Shown here piece after piece: positions 1 through 11,715 of a stretch of 64,000 nucleotides of DNA. Under the pieces are notes generated by a model that ran no database searches, was not told the origin of the DNA, and saw only the letters and a list, made by a program, of their open reading frames with translations. The position numbers were made by a program, and so were the translations under genes. Numbering within the stretch: the stretch's first letter is position 1; every line of letters begins with the position of its first letter. The stretch comes from Brachypterus glaber (taxonomy: Eukaryota > Arthropoda > Insecta > Coleoptera > Kateretidae): positions 10,990,019 through 11,054,018 of the forward strand of contig OY294054.1 of assembly GCA_958510825.1 (NCBI GenBank). Reading direction: 5' to 3'.

Positions 1-187
1 TGAACCGACTTCTATGTCTCTAAAAAGTAAAAAATAAAAAAATACTTAAGTCGGTGCCAATTTCACAGCAAACAATAATAAAATAATAAAAAAAAAATTG
101 TTAGTAATTAATTTAGGGGATGGTGTAATTGGCACCGACTTAAGTATTTTTTATTTTTTACTTTTTAGAGACATAGAAGTCGGTTCA
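1..187. repeat. palindromic (fold-back) MITE at the window edge
   Basis: Arms 1-62 and 127-187 are inverted copies (tgaaccgacttctatgtctc against its complement at the right end) differing by one A/T-run base, around a 64-nt loop. It begins at base 1, so the real end may lie outside. Confidence 0.85.
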
Positions 188-261
188 TTTTTTTTGCGAA
201 AAGTATTTATTAGAAATCTATTTGAAAATATTTGTTTAGCTCTTACTCTAGCACATCACAA

Positions 262-402
262 AATCCCAGTGGGATTTTCCTTGTGGTTTTTACCGGTATA
301 TACCGGTATTTACCAGGTAAAAACCATATGGTATTTACCACCCGGGATTTTGCTCAGAGGTAAAAACCGGTAAATACCACTGGTTTTTACCGCCCTGGTC
401 AA
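262..402. repeat. cluster of inverted GGTAAAAACCGG / GGTAAATACC motifs
   Basis: Within 140 bp the 10-12-mers ggtaaaaacc and ggtaaatacc and their complements occur repeatedly, bracketed by aaatcccagtgggatttt and cccgggattttgc. It looks like a small repeat with strong hairpin potential. Confidence 0.6.
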
Positions 403-543
403 AATCATGTCAGCCCTGTTATGAACATAGTCATTCAGGGACATTATCAAATGTAATTTATACCATATTAGCCTATTTATTGGTGCAACATTATCTAACT
501 TTATTAAAATAAAATACCTATATGCCAGATTTCAAGTCTATGC

Positions 544-802
544 TTAACACGTTCGCTGCCGACGCACAGTGGTGTAGAATGTAGCTGCCGCGTTCAAAAT
601 TATTTTCCCGCTTTATTAGTAAAGATATAAAACCGAATTTAATTTTATTTTGTAAAAGGATGTTTAAGCTTTAAAACAATGTACTGAAAAGTTATTTTCC
701 TTAAAATCTTCGCTGCCGGTTGCAATTTGTTTAGTGCCCCAAAAGCCAACAAATGACGCCGTGTATGCGTCATTGGCAGCGAACATGTTGAAGCGTTCTT
801 AA
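544..802. mobile_element. MITE with AACACGTTCGCTGCC termini (possibly piggyBac-like)
   Basis: Left end ttaacacgttcgctgccgac and right end ggcagcgaacatgttgaa are inverted copies. TTAA occurs at 544-547 and 799-802, suggestive of TTAA target duplication. A related single end lies near 30486 (aacacgttcgcgacg). Confidence 0.6.
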
Positions 803-2740
803 ATTATGGTGTATGTGTACAAGTATGCCCGGACAGACCGGCCGACCGATCTTTCGACCGACCGATAATTTTTTTGCTCGAAATTGATTTATATTGACAT
901 AAAAAGTGAAAATTTTTGCACAAATGCAAGTCTTTCCCAAAACTTAAAAAATGGGAAAAGCAATAGATAGATATTTTCATTGAAAATTAATACATTGCGG
1001 TTGAAGTACGCCACCTACAGTTTATTTCTCCGTTTTCTCATTTCTTATGGCATTAAAACGTGAATTTGATAGCAGGAGATACAAAATTGGGCATATCGTG
1101 CATGCCTTAAGGCTTTCCATTTAAAAAAATGTTACCCTCGCCCCCTGCCCCCATTGTGTCCCCTAAGCATATCAAATATATACCAAAAAATTATTTGGGT
1201 TAAGTTAATTACTTGTTCCAAATTTTAGGTTGATATGTTCACTTTTGGCTTTGACCGCAACATGTTAAAAAAAATTTAACCCATATTTTTTACTCACTTA
1301 TATGTCAGTCCACGTCCCATTTCTATCATTTCCGCAGCTGACATACCATCTTGAAGTTCATCTACATTATTTTGATTTGGTTTAGTACAAGTGGCCATTT
1401 TTTCTATAAAAAAAATAATTGTTTAGCATTGACAGATACTAGAGGCATCTGCATCATTCATATTTTCTCGCATTCTCTTGCTTGGAAGCTGTGGTTTTCC
1501 AAGGACAGAATCGAGAAAGAGCATGTTACTGCATTTAGAGAAAAATACTATCTTAGTGTTTATTCAAAAGGCAATCAAATTAATACCTAACTGAATTGCT
1601 TATTATATCATATTATGCTGAGGAGAATAAGCAGAGTTGTAGCCATGAAAAACCCACTTTGAAAAAGTTAGAAAATTAAAGGAACATTTGAAAAATTTGG
1701 TATTTTTTGCTTAATCATAGGTACAGTTGCTAAGAATATTGTGTAATGTAGTAGTTGGCAATTTTGGGTGTAGTCGGTTAGACTCGGCAAGTTAAAACAC
1801 CTTGATTTGTTGGGTTTGTGGCTTTGGAAGCTGGCAAAAAGCAATTAAGCAGGTGAGCAGTTTTATTAAACTTTATTCTTTTACTGTGATAAAAAAATTG
1901 GAACTTTTCCCTCCAAAAGATGAAAAAATTGTGATTATCCCCCACAATAAACTGCCTCCACTATGGCTCTGAGATCAAGAAAGTTCACAAGAACACTGTC
2001 AAATAGTTTTCCCCAAACTCTTTGTAAAATACCTGCTTTGTGTTTGACTTTCTTATATTTTGTTTGAAATATAGCTAAGAAACTTTTAATATTTAGTTTT
2101 ATATAATTGTAATGTTAAAAGTTTCTTATAACATTAATTTATGAATTAAAATCTTCAAATTAACTCTAAAGTAGGCTTTCTAAGCAGTGGAAACAGTATA
2201 TATTTGTGCATTTATCTATATAATTATTAAAATTAATTTCACAAAAACAATCGTACTTGTTCGAGTCACTTAAAGTATTTGTCACATCAGCTGTACATCT
2301 TATCAACACATATGTTACATATGGCATATATTAGTTCAAACTTCTTTAAATAGCCAAAAACTTAAATATTTCATAAAAAAAAACATTGTATACATATGTA
2401 ACATACCTGCTCTATAGGTGTTACTGTTATAAAGGTTAAAACCAAGTTTAATTATGAAAATTTAAATCCTATTTGACGTTAAATAGTTTTAATCTACTTA
2501 CATGTATTGATTATTTGAGTAACACTGTTCTATTCAAATATTATTAGCTTATTCCACGTGGGTTCACTAATTCCAGAATTTATAGGTTATTATCCTGAAA
2601 ATCGATAATCACATTACCACACATCAATTGCTTTGTAATGAAGAAAATGACGTTCTTCTAATCAAAATATCTACACACCTTCGTAAGAAAATAGTTATTT
2701 ATTCTTTTATTTTAGGAAACCACACTTTTACAAAAAAAAC
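803..2740. other. no gene seen
   Basis: AT-rich DNA with only short chance frames. A run of CCGACCGA-type repeats (833-870) resembles the bug- and beetle-type simple repeats seen elsewhere in the window. Nothing else supported. Confidence 0.5.
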
Positions 2741-2745
2741 GTGTG

Positions 2746-2943
2746 CGGTCTTTACGGCAGTGTTGCCATGTTTTCGTGACGTCAAAAACAAATAAATTTA
2801 AAATTCTTATCAATATAAACAAACTAATACGACGTATTTATTTGAAATAACAATATTTAGCTGTTTTAATTTATTTCATTTGATATGGTTAATACACACG
2901 TTGTTTAAATCTAACTCTAAACATGGCAACGCCGTAACGCTAA
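2746..2943. repeat. inverted repeat containing GTTGCCATGTTT
   Basis: gttgccatgtttt at 2762-2774 is mirrored by aaacatggcaac at 2919-2930, each next to a related flank (ttacggcagt; gccgtaacg). It could be MITE ends or a paired promoter motif; the same 12-mer occurs upstream of the NT5DC start codon. Confidence 0.45.
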
Positions 2944-3399
2944 ATTTGTGGCGGGAAATACATATTTAATTTAAAATAGTGAAGCGCACTAGAATATAAA
3001 TACAAATTAACAGGGAAACCGTACAAAACCGAAAATTGATTAAGTAGCATAATACGTAATAAGTAGATATTAAATTTAAAACTTATTTAAACAACTAACA
3101 CCGTTTTTACCATATTCACTTCCAAAATTATTATTATGCGCATTCACCATTTTTTAATTGGCTTTTTAACCTTAGGGCGATTGCAATTGTCCCATGTGGC
3201 CTTACTATTGGGCATAGGTCCGTGCCTTAATAAGGCAAAAGCGAAAATCCGTCCAAAGTCAGCTATGAAGCAGATAAGTCTCACTAATACGGATGCAGGG
3301 CCACGTCCGTTTGAGGGAAAAAATCATTATGACGCGTCGATAACTTTTGCTGTATTATAAAAGTAAATATTGCAATTTCGGCAAAGACGCGTCGATAGA

Positions 3400-3500
3400 C
3401 CCTACAAACATTGAAACGTAGGCCGCCCGCCTTCCGCCGGTGCAAATTATGTCGGCGGAATGTTGGCCATCGGGCGGCCGACGTACGAGTGTTTGTAGGG
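3400..3500. repeat. GC-rich 100-bp palindromic MITE
   Basis: The ends ccctacaaaca and tgtttgtaggg are complementary, and the interior cgtaggccgcccg pairs with cgggcggccgacg. It is strikingly GC-rich against its surroundings. It is preceded by two direct gacgcgtcgata copies at 3333 and 3387. Confidence 0.75.
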
Positions 3501-3911
3501 GATTATTCAATTATTAATTGGCAATTATTTACACAAAATGGTATATATAACTGATGGATTTAAAAAAATAATAATAATAAATAACGCACCTTATTAAAGC
3601 TAAATTAAACTGAATAAAATTTTAACCTTTTTAATTATTTATATAAAATTAAAAAGCGACCTTCGATATTTTTATAAAACCATATTTATTTTAAGTTTAA
3701 TGCTTACTTTAAATTAAATATAGGTATTGTATACACATTACTTAGAATAATGAAAATAGGTACCTTTTTATCTCTTGTTTGTAACGGAAAGTTGTGGAGC
3801 TATATTTACAGGGTGATCCAAAAATATAGTACATTTTTTTAAGGGACGTCCCTTATCGTACGATTCTGTAGAATCTATGTATACATACCCCAAAACAGTT
3901 CAAAGAAAAAA

Positions 3912-4905
3912 TCGAGGGGCTGACCGCGTCTGAAATTTGTACAAAAGAGTTCCTCAGAGTTCCTTCGGAGTTCCCCAGTCAACACAAATACATGGCAGGA
4001 ACATAGCAGGTACATAACCACTGTTCTATGTGATGTTGCAGACATGTAATTTTTATAGCCCATGTATAGTCCTTGGACTTTAACAATTCCGCCTCAAGTT
4101 ATGTATCAGCTACATAACATGCTACATATCAGATACATACTAGGTACATAACAATAAAAGTAGGCGTTTCCGAATTTTGCTTGTTATGGAGTGCATCATA
4201 GATTTAGACATGGTGAACATTTTTACGTCTTTTTGATAAACCTAATAATTAAAGTATATAAATATCTTTATATGTAGCATCCATCAGGCAAAATTCTTAT
4301 ACGATGTGCATTTTTACTGTGAAAGCAAACTTTCTACCAGGCTTAAAAATCATGGGCCACATAAAAAGCCAATTTTTAGAAAAAAAAATAGCAAATAATC
4401 ATTTAAAAAAAATATATATATTTTAATTTTTTGTCTAAAATTATCTAAAATCAGTTTAGTTGTCTAAAAATACATGCGTTTCTACTACTTAAGGGTAAAA
4501 CTTTTATTATTAACAACAATTTTAAGAATATTAGTGATTCTAACCTATAAAAATTAAAATAATATAGACGCCATATTTAGTATTGAATTCATAACATTTT
4601 ATGTATCGTGTATGTTCTCGTACCATGTATATGATACATAACATGCAATATTGCATGTTATGTATCATACATAGGTATGTTACATCTTATGTAATATGGC
4701 ACATGTAACGTAAAAAATCTTTCTGTTATAGGGCATGTTATGTAGCATACATATGTATGTTATGTCTCATGTAATATGGCACTTGTTACCTAAAAAATCT
4801 TTCTTTACCATGTTGCATCCATATATGTGCGGACTGGGTCCTTGGGAGTTCCTCCTGTGTTCCTTAAGAGATCCTCTCTGGAAGGGGTAATTTTTGGCAA
4901 ATAAG
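3912..4905. mobile_element. remnant of the GAGGGG(T/C)T(A/G)ACYGC element, split by a later insertion
   Basis: Left terminus tcgaggggctgaccgcg followed by agttcct minisatellite units (3950-3973), resuming as tccttgggagttcctcctg at 4839. The middle (3974-4838) is a separate element. The expected right terminus is not recognisable. Confidence 0.6.
3974..4838. mobile_element. inverted-repeat element with CCCAGTC termini, copy 1
   Basis: Starts CCCAGTCAACAC and ends GTGCGGACTGGG. The host is a agttcct minisatellite, and the flanks (ggagttc / tccttggg) imply a 2-bp TC target duplication. The interior (865 bp total) carries tacataac-type motifs and an approximately 75-bp tandem repeat at 4660-4800 (catgttatgta...gtaatatggcac). 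Confidence 0.7.
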
Positions 4906-4946
4906 CCGTAGAAATTACCGCTATGCAAGCAGTACTGCCAATAAGG

Positions 4947-6540
4947 CACCCTCAAAAAAAAGCTTTGTCCCTGACGGTTTCAACCAAACTTGGCGCCCCT
5001 ACAAAAAAAACAAGTTGGCGCCCCAAAAAAAAATACCTTCATAAAAAAAGCTTTGTCCCTGACGGTTCCCAGTCCGCAGAACCTCGTCAAAATGACGTCA
5101 TAATCTGGTGACTTTTCTCCAGATATGACGTGACTATATAACGACAATATGACGTGAAAATGACCTCCTAATGTCACAGACCGATGACGTGATATATCTG
5201 ACGTCATTTTTACGTCATTATTACGACGTGAATTTCACGTCTTAAAATATTTTTTATTTACCCAGAAAACCACTGAATATTATTGTGTAAGTGTATATAT
5301 TGACCACACTATGATAACAATGTTACATGATCTAATATAGATGTAAACAAAATATAAATTCTACAGAGATATCACTTGGTATGGAAGCAGTAACCAAACT
5401 TCTTGACTATTTTAAAATGGCTTTTACTTCTTTTACCTCTTCGCTTAATTTTCGCACTTCTTTATAGATATCCTCTAAACCTAAAATAATAAAAAAATTA
5501 TTATGTTATAACTGTCTAATTAATAAAGTGTAAAATACCCATAAAAATAGGCCCTAGAACGACAATAAACCATTACAATTACAATAAAAAATAATGTTAT
5601 TTCAATATTTAGGGTGTTCCCAGTTCGCAACTATCATAGTCATAGTTATTCTAGGTACTTACCCACAAAAATATAAGGAAAATCCTCGGAAAAACCAAAA
5701 ACAAACAAAAGAAAAACTCAAAACAATCACGTAGAGCTAGCGTCCGTGTTCTGACAAGATTCAAGATGGACGTGTACTGAGCGCGCAGCCAAAAATAAGA
5801 GCGCGAAATTTAAATTATACATAGTCGAAATTAATTCATTTTGACACATAAGAAAAAAAAATATGCATACATAAATTGTAGTTTAGGTAGCTAAATAAAA
5901 TATAAAAAAAGTGTAAGTACCATATGCGTTTGAGTAAAGGGAGTTACTTAAACAATAAACGATATTTTATTTTTGATGATTTTTTTTACATACCATACCA
6001 TAATAACTAAAAAAATGCTTTCTGAGTACTACCTATTGCAGACTATACACCACGTTGGTGTTATAGTTTTTTTAATAAAAATAATAAAAGTATAATATAT
6101 TATATCACCAAGAAAAGTCGGCAATATGACGTGATTAAATGACGTCAGAAATTCGTCAATTAACTGACGTCAAAATGTCGTCGATCATTGGTCGACTGAC
6201 GTCTATTGACCAGTAATCACCAGATTTTGACGTCATTTTGACGTGCCTCTGCGGACTGGGTTACTACCAAACTTGGCGCCCCGATTTGCCTTCAAGAAAA
6301 AAATCTTTGTCCCTGACGGTTTCTACCAAACTTGGCGCCACCTCAAAACAAAAATTGGCGCCCCAAAATAATTTACCTTCAGGAAAAAAAAAGCTTTGTC
6401 CCCTGACAGTTTCTACCAAACTTGGCGCCCTTTCAAAACAAAAATTGGCGTCCCAAAAATACCTTCAGGAAAAAAAGCTTTGTCCCTGACGGTTTCTACC
6501 AAACTTGGTGCCTCTTCAAAAAAAAATTGGCGCCCAAAGG
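4947..6540. repeat. 85-bp minisatellite (GCTTTGTCCCTGACGG unit), interrupted by an insertion
   Basis: Units contain agctttgtccctgacggttt, ctaccaaacttggcgcc and aaaattggcgcccc, then accttcagg. Units occur at 4947-5067 and 6261-6540, interrupted by the element at 5068-6260. The same unit in reverse orientation fills the element at 61364-62044. Confidence 0.85.
5068..6260. mobile_element. inverted-repeat element with CCCAGTCCGCAG termini, copy 2
   Basis: Left CCCAGTCCGCAGAACCTCGT and right ...GCCTCTGCGGACTGGG are inverted, and similarity runs about 45 bp (CGTCAAAATGACGTCA and ATCTGGTGA on both sides). Sub-terminal DNA is dense in TGACGTCA palindromes. Flanks gacggtt / ttactacc against the intact unit gacggtttctacc indicate a 2-bp TT duplication. 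1193 bp; no transposase frame. Confidence 0.82.
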
Positions 6541-6628
6541 TAGGATGTTTTGATAAGGTGTTTGTAACGGCTAATCTAGTTTGAAAATAAAAACGTTAAT
6601 CCGCATGGGTAATAAATAATAATTGTTT

Positions 6629-6773
6629 CTGACCGCGTCTGAAATTTGTACCAAAGAGTTCCTTTTTGCAAAGAGTTCCTCTGACTTCCTTCGGAGTTCC
6701 TCGAGAGTTCCTCGAAGTTTCTCCAGAGTTCCTTTGGCTTGTACAAAAGATTTCCTCGCGGTTAGCCCCTCGG
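6629..6773. mobile_element. minisatellite-bearing TIR element (agagttcct units)
   Basis: Left ctgaccgcgtctgaaatttg and right tcgcggttagcccctcgg are the ends of the same family as 3912, 16664 and 36844. The interior is seven or so degenerate agagttcctc units, flanked by ttgtac on both sides. Confidence 0.7.
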
Positions 6774-6901
6774 AAAAAAATGTAGGTCCTAAAACACCTA
6801 CTATAGTATATATATATATATTTGGACCTAAAAAACTTCCCACGTCTAAAATAAACCATAGAAAAAATGTTATCTTTTAAAAATATATATATTTTGGAGA
6901 G

Positions 6902-7179
6902 ATACATTACATTACATTTTGTTTAACCTCGTACTATTCTACTTAATTAAGCATCCCCTATGTCCAGGACTTGTGTGGGCTAGTAGTAGAGGGAACCACC
7001 GGCTTTAATTGACTTTCGAACCAATTTATAGAGAGTGTCCGCTTCACTTACGCCTTCGCCAAATTTCAATTATTAATTAACTGAAAAAGGCAAATCGGCG
7101 CCGGTGAGAATCGAACTCACGCTATTTGTGTAGTAAACTCGCCAAGTACGACGCGGTAGTCCACTACACCAATCCTCCC
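6902..7179 (-). mobile_element. tRNA-derived SINE, copy 1
   Basis: On the minus strand the element starts with a tRNA-like head (about 7179-7096) containing GGTGTAGTGG (A-box region) and GTGAGTTCGATTCTC (B box), then a body with TTGCCTTTTTCAGTTAATTA, CCACACAAGTCCTGGAC and AATTAAGTAGAATAGTACGA, and a short ATGTA-repeat tail. A second copy at 54157-54408 has the same body but a different head. It is not a functional tRNA gene. It is flanked by a perfect 21-nt inverted repeat (6849-6869 and 7179-7199). Confidence 0.85.
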
Positions 7180-7792
7180 ATTTTTTCTATGGTTTATTTA
7201 AATCAACTCCTCATATTGGAGTTAAGGATCAAGAATTTCTTAATTTGACTCTAAAATAGCTTCTAAAGTTCACTTTACAGGGCTGTAGCTGCATTTGGAC
7301 CTCTTTTGTAAGGATGTCTGAAGGAAATGTAGAATATTTTACATTTTTACGTTGTTTTTAGTAAAAGCAAAAATATATGTTCAAAATTAAACGCACTTCC
7401 TAAAAAATTAGCCATTTGCGCACCTTTTTTTCTCTTATATTGCTTTTATGTAGGATCTCCCTTTAAAATTTGGTACACTACCTATTATTTAATTTAAATT
7501 ATTTTCTTTGGGTCGAAATAAAAATATTTAATTTTTAGTATGAATCGTTTTATTTGTAAAAGTGAGTAAAATTATACTCAGTTGGATATAACATATAAAA
7601 TATTGTGTTAGAAGTAGATACAAATATTTTTTTGTATAATTTTGGTTTCACTTTGGTTTTATATGAGTAATATAGACTAATATTAATTATTTTTTTCAGC
7701 TTATCTACATTAAAATAATATATAAACTATAATATAAATTAATTAAAATATTGCTTTTTTTGTAAAGATTGATTTTTTTCGGTTACGAGTTA

Positions 7793-7953
7793 GGGCGTCA
7801 TACTTAAAATACGCAACGTACTGGAGTGGGTGCTTAAAGTAAAGAGAGGGGAAGAGGGACTAATGTAGCGTTACGTAAAAAAGTCCCAGAGTTACATGGG
7901 GTAAAGGGGGGGGGTCAAAACTTGAAAATTTTGCGGTACGTATTTAAAGTATA
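7793..7953. mobile_element. MITE, GTCATACTTAAAATACG termini
   Basis: Left agggcgtcatacttaaaata and right gcggtacgtatttaaagtat are inverted; the interior is G-rich. A second copy is at 37271-37546. Confidence 0.6.
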
Positions 7954-8464
7954 ATATCTACAGTGTGTTTAGACTAAAAATTTATAGCTGCCGAATTTAG
8001 TTATTTTGGACCAATTTCTATGAAATATGGCACAACTTTATTTTAATTTTGTTCATTTGCGTACCGTAAAACCATCGGTAAGAGAGCGCGGTCTGTGAGT
8101 TTCGCGTTTTGTTTGCTACAGTGTTTTTAGTTTTGTAACTTTTATTAATTATAGGAAATTTTTAGAGAAATTATGTTAAATTTTTAGCTGTAAAACTTTA
8201 TGTGTACAAGACAAACTAAAAATGTTGCACAACTTTTACAAACAGCTTCTAAAAATTGAAAATATACATTTAAAAATACAGAAATGCTTTTACTTTTTTA
8301 GGTATTCTTTTGAAAGATGTATTAATGGATATTCTGTTTGTAATTCTTCATAAATTAACTTATGCTGCATCTTGAAGTAACCTTGCAATTTGCAACATGG
8401 CAACTTGCAACCTACTTTTTTTTTGCAGAAAACTATTGGTCTATTTTGAAAATTAAGCCCGCCA

Positions 8465-10175
8465 AAGGGTAGTGGGTAAGTCCAGCCAGATTCGTCCAGC
8501 ACTGGGCGCTCGACCATTTTTAAATTGCTTTATTTTTAAGTGGTAACTTACCTTAGATATGTATACTACTAAAACCGGTTATGGATTATTTTAAAAAAAT
8601 GGTCTTGGCGACCATTTTAAGCTTCGGTGCACGGCAAATTTTGCGTTTTTAGCATGTTACGATATTTTAAATATCTCCGGTTGTAAATAGGATAAAAATT
8701 TAAAGCAAAGACCATTGCAAAATAAGATAGGCTAGATTTTTTTTCTAAAAACTTTTTTAAAATTATTTTTCAAAATTGGTTAGAAATAGACTCAAATTTA
8801 CAGTAGAAAAAATCCTAAAAAGCGAAGATTTAAACTAAAATATTTCTAAAAGGGGGCTGACCTGGGGGTCAATGTATTTTTTTAGATAACTACTTATGGC
8901 TGCTAAGTACCAACATATTTTCAGAAATAAATATTTTTTCCCATTTTTACAGACCTTTCGGTTTTTCTAATAATACCCTATATTTAGGCCCCAATATCTC
9001 CAATGGGCACGGGGGAATGTTTTCAATATTTTATATGTTAATTAGTCTACAGTATTATTTGTAGAGTTGATTATTTTTCTCTAAACAGTTGAAAAAAAAA
9101 ATACAAATTATATGAAATTTTGCGTTTGTAGCATGCTACGATATCTAAAATACCCCCGCTTGTAAACAGGATAAAAATTTAAAACAAAATCCATTTTCTG
9201 CAAAATACAATAGACTACATTTTTTGTTTAAAACGTTTTTTAAAATGGTTTAAAAATGGTCTCGAATTTACAGTTAAAAATCGTAAATAGCGGAAATTTA
9301 AACTAAAATAATTTTGAAAGGGGGCTGACCTAGGGGTCAATATTTTTTTTAGATAGCCAATTATGACTACCAAATACTTCCAAATTTTTAGACCTTAATA
9401 TATTTCCCCTTAATTTTTACAGACTTCTAAACTTTCGGTGTTTCTAATAATACCCTATATTTATGCCCCAATATCTCCAATGGGCAGCGGGGAAAACATT
9501 TGGAAATTTACGAGTCTGTAAAAAATAGAGACAAAACATTTAAGTCTGAAAATATGGAATTATTTAGTAGTAATAAGTAGCTATCTAAAAAAATTGTGAC
9601 TTTTAACCTGGGGTCGGCCCCCTTTCAAAAATATTTTAGTTTAAATTTACGTCTTTTACGATTTTTAATTGTTTAATTTTAAAAAACTTTCTAAACAAAA
9701 ATATGGGAGTATTCAGTAGTCATAAGAAGCTATCTAGAAAAAAAAATATTTTCCCCCAGATCTGCTCCCTTTTAAAAATGTTTTAGCTCAAACTTCCGCT
9801 TTTTACGATTTTTTTATTGTAGGTTTCGGACCATTTTTAACCTATATTAAAAAATATATAAAAAAAACTTTTTTAACAAAAAAATGTAGCCTATTTTATT
9901 TTGTAGACAATGGTTTTCGCTTCATATTTGTACCGTATTTACAACTGGAGATACTAAAGATTTTATATCATGTTTCAAAAGCAAAATTTGCCATGCACCG
10001 TTACCTTAAAATGGTCGTCCCGACTAAACAAAATTTTTTAAAAATAATCTATAACCGGTTTGGACAAAGTATACACATATGAGGTTAGTTATCACAAAAA
10101 AATAAACTGATTTAAAAATGGTCGAGCGCCCAATTAATTCAAAAGTGAACGGATTGGGCTGGACTTACCTACTCC
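8465..10175. mobile_element. 1.7-kb fold-back element with internal direct repeats
   Basis: Arms about 8465-8760 and 9850-10175 are inverted: ggtaagtccagcc against ggctggacttacc, gggcgctcgaccattttta against aaaaatggtcgagcgccc, ccggttat against ataaccgg. Inside, blocks around 8820-9010 and 9290-9490 are direct repeats (gggggctgacct; taataccctatattta), and inverted relatives lie at 9590-9790. Confidence 0.75.
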
Positions 10176-11715
10176 AAACCTAGTACTAATAGAGACTCAC
10201 AATATTCTTATTTTTATTTAGGTTTATCACTTATAGTTTTCTTTCAAACATCATTGAAAGTTGAAAATTGTTGCAAGTTGGGTGGTTTTACGGTTCCTGT
10301 ACCTATATAAAAAGTTGATATTTATGTTTTCGCAAAAAAAAACTCGCACAGGGTGGAAATGTGGATTTAAGATTTTTATGCAAGCCCCTTTCAATTAAAA
10401 AGTGTGCCTTTCATTGCAAGGTGAGGCGCTTTCACCCAGCCGTTCGAGTGGGCCATAAATGCGGCAGCTATAAAGTCTTAGGATGGACACACCATACAGA
10501 TTTTAAAATTTGTGTTAAAAATTACACAGGCAGAAAAAAAGTAATCTTAACCAGACTATATTTATCTTACGTATTTTTGGGCGCTGAAAACGAAATGGAC
10601 AATGAAAAAGCTCGCTGACCCCCAAATCATCTAGCTCTCTTCTTGTAGAAAAGTGGCTTCAGTCAGATTTGGCTGAATTTTAGAAATGTTATATTGTTTG
10701 ACACACGGTTCTAAAGCTATCGAAAAAATGCGAAAGCAATATACTTGAATATAAAATCTAACTAAAAGCACGTTTACGTTGAATTCGCTTTAATCGGAGC
10801 GTTTTTGCTCCTACCTCCCATTTTCGTCGTAGGTTTCTTACCGTGTGGCAGACTATAGTTCTCGACATTCTGATTAAAATCTCGAGCACCGCAGCACACC
10901 GGCCTTATGAAAAAGTAGTTTCGGTCAGATCTGGCTGAAATTTGGATATATTATAGTTATCGACTTTCTAACCAAAAGTCGAGCCAAAAATGTATCCGGA
11001 CACAACTTCCAAAATTCAATAGTTTAGGTACTGGATAACTCTGAAGATCTAGAGTTAGGTCGTTCAATATTTTTTCAGTTTTTTGAAAAAAATTGGGGTC
11101 AGCGACCCTTTTCACTGTCAACTTCGTTTTTAGCCCACCAACATATTTAAGAAAAATATAGTATGATTAAGAGTAATTTAATTTTTTTTTGTCTGTGTTA
11201 TTAAAATTAAAAAAAGTAGAGAGCCTGTATAGACAAAAATTAGTTGGGATGCAAATAACATGCAAGTTAATTGATCAAAATCTATTGTTATTCATATGAA
11301 AACAATTTTATTCCTATAATATATATATATATATAAATCACAATTTGTAATGTATATGTAATAATTATAAAATGATTAAAAAAAACAAAAAGCAACGCAC
11401 AATGAGTATTATCGTAAGTTTTTGAATTATTACAACAAATAAATGTATTATTTGTACCTCTTTCAAAAAATATTAGGTGCCAAATGAATATTTTTACAAA
11501 AGGAATAGAAAAGGTGAATTTATGAAGCCATTCATTTTTTAGGGAATCTACCAATTACAGACACCGTTTTAAACCATAAATAGTATTTTTTAAAAACTAG
11601 ATAAATTCGCCTTAACTCGACAGTCGTCTTAAATGAGGTTTAAGACCAGTGAACATAAAAATCCATTATCTGCTCAAATTGTGGTATCGAAGAATTAAAA
11701 ATTTTGTTAACACAC
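10176..11715. other. no gene seen
   Basis: AT-rich with an (AT)n tract at 11316-11334. An 85-codon open frame at 10361-10618 has no recognisable domain and is not supported as a gene. Confidence 0.45.

Noticed and set aside
6238..6584. repetitive small proteins with LTVSTKLGA units
   Set aside because: Translation of the 85-bp minisatellite; indels between units change the frame.
7096..7179. functional tRNA gene on the minus strand
   Set aside because: A and B box-like motifs are present, but the head is fused to a repeated body also found at 54157-54408, so it is a SINE head.
10361..10618. 85-residue frame with several Lys/Cys
   Set aside because: No domain or homologous pattern; sits beside a decayed repeat.
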